Assembly (NCBI GenBank): GCA_002491195.1
Contig: DKVL01000077.1
Location: 668 to 6,643, forward strand
Reading direction: 5' to 3'
Source of the DNA: Lachnospiraceae bacterium UBA7179
GTDB taxonomy: Bacteria; Bacillota; Clostridia; Lachnospirales; Lachnospiraceae
Length of the DNA: 5,976 bases
Shown here: piece by piece, positions 1-5,832 of the stretch
Numbering within the stretch: position 1 is the first letter of the stretch
Layout of the letters: every line of letters begins with the position of its first letter
Notes under the pieces: generated by a model
The model's database searches: none
What the model saw: only the letters and a program-made list of their open reading frames with translations
Told to the model about the DNA's origin: nothing
Position numbers and translations under genes: made by a program

Positions 1-21
1 GTTATTTTTCTACAGTTCCTA
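1..21. repeat. Terminus of a MITE-like inverted-repeat element, continuing off the left edge
   Basis: These bases match the right end of the element at 5798-5954. They agree with 5934-5955 at about 18 of 21 aligned positions, with shared blocks GTTATTT and ACAGTTCCTA. The orientation is that of an element lying to the left, outside the window, with its outer end at about 20-21. The minus-strand reading TAGGAACTG supplies the stop codon (19-21) of the neighbouring ABC gene, so the element abuts or slightly truncates that gene. Only the end is visible, so a complete element is inferred. Confidence 0.65.
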
Positions 22-1905
22 AGACGCATCCGAGACATAATACTGCGCCTGTGTGTTCCACAGCTCCCTGTACTTGCCGCCCTCCTGCTCAAGGAGCGCC
101 TCATGGCTCCCCTGCTGCACCATGCTTCCCTCGTGGAAAACGATGATCTCATCGCAGAAGCGGCAGGAGGAGAGGCGGTGGCTGATATAGATCGCCGTCC
201 TGTCCTCGACAATCTCATTCAGGCGCGTGTAAATCTCATACTCCGCCATCGGATCGAGCGCGGCAGTCGGCTCGTCGAGGATCAGGAACGCCGAATCGCG
301 GTACATCGCCCGCGCGATCGCGATCTTCTGCTCCTCGCCGCCGGAAATCTCCACGCCCTCCTCTGTCATATCCTTGTATAATATCGTGTCCAGGCCCTCT
401 GGCATCGACTTTACGCGCTCCCAGAAACCAGCTTTCTCACAACAGCTCTCAGCCTTTTCCCGATCGTATGACGCGCGCGCGGCAATATTTTGCCCCACAG
501 AGTAGGCAAGCAGCTGAAAGTCCTGAAATACCACAGAGAACACACTCATATATTCCTGGTAATCGTACTTTCGTATATCGATCCCATTCAGCAGGATCTC
601 GCCCTCTGTCGGATCATACAGACGGCACAGCAATTTGATGAACGTTGTCTTGCCAGAGCCATTCTGCCCGACCAGCGCAAGGCGTTCGCCTACCCGGAAC
701 TTCAACGAGACATTTTTCAGCGCATATGCCTCTGTGTTGGGATATCGGAAACTCACATTGCGAAATTCCACCTCGTAATTCTTATCAGAACGCTTCTCCA
801 CGGTAAGTGACCCCTGATACATGCGGTTCGGAATATCCAGAAACATAAATTCCTTTTTCATATAAAAAGCATTGATGCCTGCATCCCCTGCAAGCTCCAA
901 AAGCTTTGCCAGTCCGCCCGACATTGCAGTGACCGCACCGATATACTGTGTGACAGAACCGACGCCAAAAGCACCTCCCCACGCTTTCAGACAGACAAAG
1001 AGATAGATCAGTCCGCCAAAAATTCTGGATACCGCTGCCGATGCCGCACTGGCAATCCCCATTCTTCCTCTGGAAAACCGCGCAATCTTCGAGTTGACTC
1101 CAAAATCGTTTTGGATAGGATTCAACTGGGTCAAAAAACGCTCCTGGCCATATAATCGCACATCCAGTGCACGTTTATCCGCACTCACCAAATCTTCAAA
1201 AAATCCGAAAAAACGATTGCCAAGCTTGAGATCCTGCTCACATTGGATCACACATCTTTTTCCAACCATTTCCAACCATGGTGAGAGCAATGTCACACCG
1301 CAGAGGAACAATGCCAGCAGCAAAATGCACAAAGGATGATTGAGCATCGTAAGCCACCCTGCATCTGCCCGGACCGGAAGCTGGAACAGAGATACCGAAA
1401 GGCCTATCCCACCCAGCAACTTAAACAGCGCCTTCAAAAACTCCTGATACTGCATATACACTCTCCGCACACCATAGTTTCTCCACATCGATGTCTGCTG
1501 TACCTCGCGCAACAGCGCCTGTGTCCAGGGAGACTCAACGTCGCAGAAGTCCATGGACAGCAATTTATCAAACTGTCGTTTGCGGTCATAAAAATATATG
1601 CAGGTTCCGTCCGACAACACATTCTTCCATCGGCAGACCACCGCTTTGAGTAGCAGCACAAAAGCCTCTGCTGAAAGTAATATGATGATTTTCTGTATCA
1701 GTATCTCTTTTTGCCGTGCTCCTGCCAGCTCATTGAGCAGCTGCGCTGAGAAATACAGTATTATATATGGAAATACAGCATCAAGCATGGAATATATTCC
1801 TGTCGACACAAACAGTGCCGGATACTCCCTATACCAGATAGAGAACGCCCTTTTGTTCAATTGAATCTTTTCCTTCCGCGTCATTTTTTCTGTTTCTTCG
1901 CTCAT
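19..1905 (-). CDS. ABC exporter half-transporter, membrane domain fused to ATPase (second gene of exporter operon)
   Basis: This 628-residue protein is a full-length type IV (MsbA/Sav1866-like) ABC half-transporter that would use ATP to export an unknown substrate across the cytoplasmic membrane. About six hydrophobic segments are visible (roughly residues 29-56, 70-90, 157-176, 185-212, 287-309, 313-339), followed by the ATPase domain from about 378. That domain has an A-loop tyrosine (Y388), Walker A GQNGSGKT (413-420), Q-loop Q461, signature ISGGE (520-524, a variant of LSGGQ), Walker B with D544/E545 and switch H576, so it looks catalytically competent. There is no N-terminal C39 peptidase, so it should not cleave leader peptides itself. 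The ATG at 1905 has AGGGAGGAT upstream at a rather long spacing of about 10 bases. It lies 48 bp after a second half-transporter, and the two probably form a heterodimer. The FQDF stretch at the Q-loop also occurs in NisT-type lantibiotic exporters, but that is weak evidence for substrate. The stop TAG falls in the repeat terminus at 1-21, so the natural C-terminus may have differed by a few residues. Confidence 0.93.
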   Translation of the reverse strand: MSEETEKMTRKEKIQLNKRAFSIWYREYPALFVSTGIYSMLDAVFPYIILYFSAQLLNELAGARQKEILIQKIIILLSAEAFVLLLKAVVCRWKNVLSDGTCIYFYDRKRQFDKLLSMDFCDVESPWTQALLREVQQTSMWRNYGVRRVYMQYQEFLKALFKLLGGIGLSVSLFQLPVRADAGWLTMLNHPLCILLLALFLCGVTLLSPWLEMVGKRCVIQCEQDLKLGNRFFGFFEDLVSADKRALDVRLYGQERFLTQLNPIQNDFGVNSKIARFSRGRMGIASAASAAVSRIFGGLIYLFVCLKAWGGAFGVGSVTQYIGAVTAMSGGLAKLLELAGDAGINAFYMKKEFMFLDIPNRMYQGSLTVEKRSDKNYEVEFRNVSFRYPNTEAYALKNVSLKFRVGERLALVGQNGSGKTTFIKLLCRLYDPTEGEILLNGIDIRKYDYQEYMSVFSVVFQDFQLLAYSVGQNIAARASYDREKAESCCEKAGFWERVKSMPEGLDTILYKDMTEEGVEISGGEEQKIAIARAMYRDSAFLILDEPTAALDPMAEYEIYTRLNEIVEDRTAIYISHRLSSCRFCDEIIVFHEGSMVQQGSHEALLEQEGGKYRELWNTQAQYYVSDAS

Positions 1906-1914
1906 ACCCGTTTT

Positions 1915-1948
1915 ATCCTCCCTGAAGAATGGTGACTTTGTATTCTTC
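1915..1948 (-). promoter_or_regulatory. Intercistronic hairpin abutting the ribosome site of the second ABC gene
   Basis: On the minus strand a perfect 7-bp inverted repeat, GAAGAAT (1942-1948) and ATTCTTC (1924-1930), encloses an 11-base loop. It is followed immediately by the ribosome site AGGGAGGAT (1915-1923) of the gene starting at 1905. It fills most of the 48-bp gap between the two exporter genes. The stem is AU-rich and has no T-tract, so it is not a terminator. It could tune translation of the second subunit or protect the processed mRNA; both roles are inference. Confidence 0.4.
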
Positions 1949-1953
1949 TAAAA

Positions 1954-3786
1954 CTAATTTTGCTGATAATATCTGCTCTGCATCTCAAAAAGCTCTCTGT
2001 AGCGCTTCCCGTTTCCGAGCAGTTCCTCATGCGTCCCCTCCTCCACGATCCTGCCATTCTCGATCAGCAGGATCCTGTCACAAAAGCGGGTGGACGCAAG
2101 TCTGTGTGATATAAAGACCGCACTCTTTCCTTTCGTGAGCTCATTGTATTTCTGATAGATATCATTCTCTGCAATCGGATCCAGCGCGGCAGTCGGCTCA
2201 TCCAGCACCACGATCGGACTATCCTTATACAGGAGTCTCGCGATCATCAGTCTCTGTAATTCCCCGCCAGAAAGCTCCACAGCTTTTATATGAACATCCC
2301 TGTCAAGAAGCGTCTCATACTTCTGGGGAAGCATCTCTATCTTTCTTTCCAATCCTGCCTTTTCAACACAGTCCCGAACCCTTTCCATATCGATTGCCGC
2401 CGCATCCTGTGCCACATTCACCGCCACTGTCGATGCGATCACTGAGAAATCCTGAAAAACGCCGGAAATCAGCCTATAGTAGTCTCTGCGGTTATATTTC
2501 CTGATATCGACACCATTCAGCAGCACCTCACCCTCATCCGGATCATAAAATCCGCAGATGAGTTTCACTAGTGTTGTCTTCCCGGCTCCGTTTAAACCCA
2601 CGACCGCAAGTTTTTCGCCCGGGTAAATCGTGAGGTTGAGATGGGAAAATATTTCCTTCGCCGGCTCTGACTCAGATCCAGCATACTGAAAGCTCACATC
2701 CCGCAGCTCGATCGTGTAATCCGTTCCTGGTTTCTGACAAAGCGGTTGCCCTCCCTCCATGCAAAATATCTCTTTGTAATCCAGAAACTCCCGCACAGAC
2801 TGCAGCTCCAGCCCCTGTCTGTGAAGCGTAGAAACACTATTCATAATACCATTGACCCACGCCGTGAACCCACTGACTGCGGTAAAATATAACAGAAATT
2901 CCGCAGCTCCGATCCGTCCCCCCAACACCATATAAAGAAAATAGACATAAGCAATCCCATTGCGCAGGATTCCCAGTACCAGATTCGTCAGATCTGCCAC
3001 AAAATACCGCCTTTCCCTTCTGCCGCAGAAATCATGATAGAGCTTCCTGTACTTGTCATGCAGCCCGCAGAGCCACTCCCGCATTCCGAAGATGCGGATA
3101 TCTTTTGCCAGATAACGGTCCTCTGCCCTATCCAGAATATATAATACGCGCTTGCAGATCTCCTCATCCTCTTTCCGGTGCTGGTAATTCCACTCATTGA
3201 CATAGTAATTGACCAGATACCCCAGAACAGTGGTTACGACCGTCACAAGGATCACGACCACATCCACACTTTTCAGCAGATACAGCCAGACCGCAAATCC
3301 TAATGTATTCTGCAGCAGTTCTGTAAATGTATTCCAGATTGCCTCACCTGCCCCACTGTTATCATTCAATGTATCATTTGCCTTAGCCAGCAGATTCACA
3401 AAATCCTGCTTATCCCTCAGCGGATAAGAGCTTGTGCTCATCTTATATCTGATTTTATTCAAGATATTGCTCCGCACCTCAATCCTGCCATACAACAAAT
3501 TCTGCTTTACATAGGCCTGAATCGCACTGGCTGCTGTAATTCCTACTGTAAAAAACAGGATTGTATACAGCAGCCCGGATAACGTGCTGTGCATCTCCAG
3601 CTTTTCCAGAATCGACGGCGCCACATACAGCTCGATCACAGATACCGCCACCGCGATCAGTCCATCCAGCACTGCAAGCCAGATGACACTCGGTACACTT
3701 GTTTTTGCCTCCCGCAGCATAAAAAGCGCATTGCTGAGTACACCATACTTTTTCTCTTTTTTTCTATACAAATTTTTTGTGAACAT
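1954..3786 (-). CDS. ABC exporter half-transporter, membrane domain fused to ATPase (first gene of exporter operon)
   Basis: This 610-residue half-transporter has the same architecture as its downstream neighbour and is its likely heterodimer partner. Numbered from the ATG at 3786, hydrophobic segments lie at roughly 32-56, 69-93, 152-171, 175-196, 263-290 and 294-318. The ATPase domain then carries an A-loop tyrosine (Y368), Walker A GLNGAGKT (397-404, K403), Q-loop Q445 in FQDF, signature LSGGE (505-509), Walker B D529/E530 and switch H561. All catalytic residues are present, so both sites of the heterodimer could hydrolyse ATP. Start choice: an in-frame ATG at 3822 would add 12 residues but has no ribosome site at a usable distance, whereas the ATG at 3786 has AGGGAGG five bases upstream. 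The gene follows a promoter and putative operator at 3856-3920 and is probably controlled by the adjacent kinase/regulator pair. There is no peptidase domain. Substrate unknown. Confidence 0.93.
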   Translation of the reverse strand: MFTKNLYRKKEKKYGVLSNALFMLREAKTSVPSVIWLAVLDGLIAVAVSVIELYVAPSILEKLEMHSTLSGLLYTILFFTVGITAASAIQAYVKQNLLYGRIEVRSNILNKIRYKMSTSSYPLRDKQDFVNLLAKANDTLNDNSGAGEAIWNTFTELLQNTLGFAVWLYLLKSVDVVVILVTVVTTVLGYLVNYYVNEWNYQHRKEDEEICKRVLYILDRAEDRYLAKDIRIFGMREWLCGLHDKYRKLYHDFCGRRERRYFVADLTNLVLGILRNGIAYVYFLYMVLGGRIGAAEFLLYFTAVSGFTAWVNGIMNSVSTLHRQGLELQSVREFLDYKEIFCMEGGQPLCQKPGTDYTIELRDVSFQYAGSESEPAKEIFSHLNLTIYPGEKLAVVGLNGAGKTTLVKLICGFYDPDEGEVLLNGVDIRKYNRRDYYRLISGVFQDFSVIASTVAVNVAQDAAAIDMERVRDCVEKAGLERKIEMLPQKYETLLDRDVHIKAVELSGGELQRLMIARLLYKDSPIVVLDEPTAALDPIAENDIYQKYNELTKGKSAVFISHRLASTRFCDRILLIENGRIVEEGTHEELLGNGKRYRELFEMQSRYYQQN

Positions 3787-3790
3787 TATT

Positions 3791-3798
3791 TCCTCCCT
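3791..3798 (-). promoter_or_regulatory. Ribosome binding site that decides the start of the first ABC gene
   Basis: The minus strand reads AGGGAGGA here, ending about five bases before the ATG at 3784-3786. This near-consensus Shine-Dalgarno sequence lies inside the longer in-frame reading that begins at 3822. It therefore favours the 610-residue product over the 622-residue one. Confidence 0.75.
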
Positions 3799-3855
3799 GC
3801 CATTCAGTTTCTTTTCTTTCATATTTCAGAATCGTTTCCTTCGTAAAACATCTGC

Positions 3856-3886
3856 ATTGTAACATGAAAAATCCCCAGAGATACAA
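3856..3886 (-). promoter_or_regulatory. Promoter of the ABC exporter operon (extended -10, weak -35)
   Basis: On the minus strand an extended -10, TGTTACAAT, has its TACAAT hexamer at 3856-3861. No good -35 exists at 17 bp; the nearest candidate is TTGTAT (3881-3886) at an overlong 19-bp spacing. A start site near 3849 would give a leader of about 60 bases. A strong -10 with a poor -35 is typical of activator-dependent promoters. The direct repeats at 3890-3920 end at about -41 relative to that predicted start, where LytTR-family activators commonly bind. Confidence 0.55.
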
Positions 3887-3894
3887 TCCGGGGA
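3867..3894 (-). terminator. Intrinsic terminator after the kinase gene
   Basis: The minus-strand RNA can fold into an 8-bp stem: arm TCCCCGGA (3887-3894), 7-base loop (3880-3886), arm TCTGGGGA (3872-3879). Four C-G pairs and one G-U wobble are included. Five U residues follow (3867-3871). It lies about 50-80 bases past the kinase stop codon and should end transcripts of the regulatory pair. It overlaps the proximal 10-bp repeat and the -35 region of the next promoter. It could instead act as an attenuator for read-through into the exporter genes. Confidence 0.6.
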
Positions 3895-3920
3895 CGAAAT
3901 GTATATACCAGGGGACGAAA
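3890..3920 (-). promoter_or_regulatory. Two 10-bp direct repeats, 21 bp apart: putative LytTR operator
   Basis: The minus strand contains TTTCGTCCCC twice, perfectly repeated, at 3911-3920 and 3890-3899. The start-to-start period is exactly 21 bp (11-bp gap), placing both copies on the same DNA face two helical turns apart. LytTR regulators (ComE, AgrA, PlnC type) usually bind pairs of about 9-bp direct repeats with a 21-22 bp period just upstream of -35. The match to the generic LytTR consensus is only partial (a central CGT), so assignment rests on spacing, position and the adjacent LytTR gene. The proximal copy overlaps the terminator arm, so part of the CCCC repeat could be structural. 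Confidence 0.55.
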
Positions 3921-3946
3921 CGCATTCACAGTCTTTTTTCTACTTC

Positions 3947-4606
3947 TTACTGCGGTAGCAGGATCTCTGTCGTGAAAGCGCCATCCTCACTGTTTCTGCT
4001 GATATAGCCCTGATAGCGCTCGATGATCGTGTCGATCCGCACCAACCCATAACCATGTCCATGTCCTTTGGAAGTCAAGAAACGCCCGTTTTCCTTATGC
4101 TGCTTTTTTACCGCAGTGCGGTTCGTAAAGGACATATAGAGCTGCGTATTTTTCATATCCATATAGACGCGGATCATGCGCTCTTCCTTTGGCAGTGCCA
4201 TGCTCGCCTCAATGGCATTGTCGAAAAGGTTCCCGATAATGATGCACAGATCGATCTCCGCCGTCGTGAGTGCCACCGCCACATGGGCGTCCGCTGTCAC
4301 TGTGATCTCTTTCGATCTGGCCAGGGAAATCTTGCTGTTGAGTATGACGTCCGTCATCTTATTCCCTGTCTTCAGCGCCATATCCACCGTGTTTAAGTCC
4401 GTATCCAGCTCGTCCAGATAGCGCTTGATGTCATCGAGCGCGCCCATATCTGCGTAGCTTTTCAGTACCTGTATGTGATTGCGGTAATCGTGTCTCCATC
4501 CGCGCATCTGGCGATACATATTCTCCACCTCCGCGTAGTGTGTTGCCAGCAGATCGCTCTGATACGCCGCGATGCGCTTGTCGATCATTTTGTCAAAGAT
4601 AGACAT
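3947..4606 (-). CDS. Short, apparently cytoplasmic GHKL-family sensor histidine kinase
   Basis: This 219-residue protein is the kinase half of a two-component system. It would autophosphorylate on histidine and pass the phosphate to the regulator encoded just upstream. The phosphoacceptor motif RHDYRNH places H39 near the N-terminus. The ATPase domain shows an N-box, NLFDNAIEA (126-134), and a glycine-rich box, GHGHGYGL (181-188), as in AgrC/HPK10-type kinases. Most relatives in that class are about 400 residues or longer with five to seven membrane segments. Here only about 38 mostly hydrophilic residues precede the H-box, so the sensor and membrane parts are absent. This start is well supported: AAGGAG lies about eight bases before the ATG at 4606. 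The upstream 31-bp gap to the regulator stop leaves no room for a lost N-terminus. The signal input must come from a partner or the cytoplasm; the exporter is one candidate, by inference. Confidence 0.9.
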   Translation of the reverse strand: MSIFDKMIDKRIAAYQSDLLATHYAEVENMYRQMRGWRHDYRNHIQVLKSYADMGALDDIKRYLDELDTDLNTVDMALKTGNKMTDVILNSKISLARSKEITVTADAHVAVALTTAEIDLCIIIGNLFDNAIEASMALPKEERMIRVYMDMKNTQLYMSFTNRTAVKKQHKENGRFLTSKGHGHGYGLVRIDTIIERYQGYISRNSEDGAFTTEILLPQ

Positions 4607-4637
4607 TGTTTCACTCCTTAGATTTTTCCTACAACCT

Positions 4638-5363
4638 CTAAAAATATTGTATCATCGCGCGGTTGATCCTCTCATACAAACCTCTGGAAAGTGGAACCTG
4701 TGTCCCGTCCTTCAGAACAACCTGCGACTTTGTGATTTTCTGTACAAATCTCAGATTCACGATAAAAGACCTCCCTGTGCGGAAAAAGCTCTCATCCAGC
4801 TCCCGCTCCAGCTCAGCAAGTGTCTTTTTGACCGTGTAGTTTTCCCCGCCATAGACCGTCACATAATTTCTCTGCACCTCGAGATAACGGATCTCACTGA
4901 CAGGGATTCGCACGATACCTTCCGATGTCTGCAGACACAATTCCATTTCCCTGCTCTTCACCCGCTGCACCGCACGGTCAAGCACACCGCCAAGCCGCTC
5001 CTTTGTCACAGGCTTTAGCAGATAGTGCAGTGCCTCCACGTCGTATCCCTCGGCAATATAATCCATGTATCCCGTTACAAAGACAATCTGAATCGCATGG
5101 TCGCGCTCCCGTATTTTTGCCGCCAGGTCGATTCCGTTCATGCTCTCGTGGTCCGTATTTTTATCCATGTTTTTTGGCCGCATCTCAATATCAAGGAACA
5201 AAATATCAAACGCCCTGTCCTCATAGCAAAACCAAAAGGCCTCCGCAGAAGGAAACTCCTCCACCTGCACCATGACCGCGCGCTCCCGCGCCCACATTTT
5301 TATAAAGTTCGTTACATAGGAAGCATCTGCCTGCTCGTCATCACAGACTGCTATTCTGTACAT
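4638..5363 (-). CDS. LytTR-family response regulator
   Basis: This 241-residue DNA-binding response regulator is probably phosphorylated by the adjacent kinase. The receiver domain (about 1-125) has the acidic pair D8/D9, phosphoacceptor D58 in LFLDIEM, T97 and K117 in LLKP. A LytTR DNA-binding domain covers about 140-241 (RYLEVQRNYVTVY near 159-171, FFRTGRSFIVNL near 193-204). Relatives read roughly LDIEMPGMNGIDLA after the aspartate. Here 13 polar residues (R62-S74) replace the usual two, an insertion in the loop beside the phosphorylation site. The ATG at 5363 has GAGGAG about nine bases upstream. It is the first gene of the regulatory operon, 31 bp before the kinase. The likely target is the exporter promoter with paired direct repeats at 3890-3920. 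No similarly convincing repeat pair was seen before its own gene, so autoregulation is unproven. Confidence 0.93.
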   Translation of the reverse strand: MYRIAVCDDEQADASYVTNFIKMWARERAVMVQVEEFPSAEAFWFCYEDRAFDILFLDIEMRPKNMDKNTDHESMNGIDLAAKIRERDHAIQIVFVTGYMDYIAEGYDVEALHYLLKPVTKERLGGVLDRAVQRVKSREMELCLQTSEGIVRIPVSEIRYLEVQRNYVTVYGGENYTVKKTLAELERELDESFFRTGRSFIVNLRFVQKITKSQVVLKDGTQVPLSRGLYERINRAMIQYF

Positions 5364-5410
5364 CGCAAGTTACTCCTCTTCTGATGGAATCTGTTTTTAT
5401 AAGTTACAGA

Positions 5411-5448
5411 CATCATCCCATGCAAAACACTTCGTGTTTGGGCTGATG
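5411..5448 (-). promoter_or_regulatory. Stable hairpin in the leader of the regulator gene, with a competing fold
   Basis: A 14-bp imperfect stem is formed by CATCA (5411-5415) with TGATG (5444-5448), CCC (5417-5419) with GGG (5440-5442), and AAACAC (5425-5430) with GTGTTT (5434-5439). The loop has three bases, and ATGCA (5420-5424) is bulged. The bulged ATGCA is complementary to TGCAT (5447-5451), which gives a mutually exclusive alternative extension of the inner stem. No T-tract follows, so it is not a simple terminator. It lies between the predicted promoter (5524-5553) and the regulator start, so it would be in the 5' leader. Function unknown. Confidence 0.4.
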
Positions 5449-5520
5449 CATCGCTTCCATTACGTTTTCGCACAAATTTTACAGCAAGTGCAAAATCCTG
5501 ACCTGAATCGCTTTTTTATA

Positions 5521-5536
5521 TTTATTGTACAATAAA
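5521..5536. promoter_or_regulatory. 16-bp perfect palindrome over the regulator -10 box
   Basis: TTTATTGTACAATAAA is a perfect dyad that contains the predicted minus-strand -10 hexamer (5524-5529). Such a site could be a repressor operator. It is AT-rich and partly expected from the -10 sequence, so binding is speculative. Confidence 0.3.
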
Positions 5537-5553
5537 ATGCAGTATCAATGCAA
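5524..5553 (-). promoter_or_regulatory. Likely promoter of the regulator/kinase operon
   Basis: On the minus strand TTGCAT (5548-5553) and TACAAT (5524-5529) are separated by 18 bp, a reasonable vegetative promoter. A start near 5517 gives a leader of about 150 bases that includes the hairpin at 5411-5448. It lies back-to-back with the stronger plus-strand promoter at 5573-5601. Confidence 0.4.
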
Positions 5554-5572
5554 TAATACAACAGAATTTGGC

Positions 5573-5601
5573 TTTACACTCCACCCGGAATCCGCTATAA
5601 T
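5573..5601 (+). promoter_or_regulatory. Strong divergent sigma-A-type promoter
   Basis: TTTACA (5573-5578), a 17-bp spacer and a perfect TATAAT (5596-5601) make the best promoter match in the window. It fires rightwards from about 5608. The only candidate gene downstream within the window is the short frameshifted frame from 5738, about 130 bases after the start. The intervening leader includes an 8-bp inverted repeat at 5612-5651. Confidence 0.6.
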
Positions 5602-5611
5602 ATACATGAAA

Positions 5612-5651
5612 CAAAATGCGAAAGTGAAAATCTGAAGCTTTTAGCATTTTG
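5612..5651 (+). promoter_or_regulatory. Inverted repeat at the start of the divergent transcript
   Basis: CAAAATGC (5612-5619) and GCATTTTG (5644-5651) are perfect 8-bp complements around a 24-base interior that can itself pair AAAA with TTTT. The repeat begins a few bases after the predicted start site of the plus-strand promoter, so the RNA would carry a 5' stem-loop. This may stabilise the transcript or be regulatory. I recognise no riboswitch class. Confidence 0.3.
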
Positions 5652-5737
5652 GCGCATGATTCCCACTACTTTGGCGTGGATGAAAAGTAACGACGAAATA
5701 ACTATCTGCTATCAACAATACAAGGTGGTGTGCCAAT

Positions 5738-5832
5738 ATGAAAGTATTGGAAATGAATACTGGTGAGATTATAAAAATGCACTGGAAGATTTTGATAAGG
5801 AACTGTTAAAAAATAACTTGTGCAAATGACGC
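5738..5832 (+). pseudogene. Short frameshifted reading frame broken by the MITE-like element
   Basis: An ATG at 5738 follows a good ribosome site, AAGGTGGTG (5722-5730), and a strong promoter upstream. The direct reading is a 23-residue peptide beginning MKVLEMNTGEIIK and ending at TAA 5807-5809, inside the element. At the A-run 5773-5777 the -1 frame instead continues as NALEDFDKELLKNNLCK, ending at the TGA that closes near 5829. One extra A would join the two halves into about 30 residues of more protein-like composition. The last ten residues or so come from the element's terminus, so the original gene probably continued differently. I do not recognise the family. It may be a real tiny peptide, a decayed gene, or chance. 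Confidence 0.3.

Noticed and set aside
3787..3822. Twelve extra N-terminal residues on the first ABC gene from the ATG at 3822
   Set aside because: No ribosome site at proper spacing precedes it, while the ATG at 3786 has AGGGAGG five bases upstream. The extension is lysine-rich and not needed for the fold.
3872..3920. GGGGACG copies as fragments of a dispersed REP-like repeat or a CRISPR-type array
   Set aside because: Only two copies exist with an 11-bp gap, far too short for CRISPR spacers. The promoter-proximal location is better explained by an operator plus terminator. A REP-type origin was not fully excluded.
5413..5460. A 15-codon frame (MEAMHQPKHEVFCMG) as a signalling peptide or leader peptide
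   Set aside because: There is no ribosome site, it coincides with the leader hairpin that explains the sequence constraint, and it has no export or cleavage features.
5648..5676. TTTGGCG repeated at 5648-5654 and 5670-5676 with a 22-bp period, as a second LytTR site
   Set aside because: The repeat is only 7 bp, lies downstream of the predicted start of the plus-strand promoter, and bears no resemblance to the 10-bp repeats at 3890-3920. Chance is likely.
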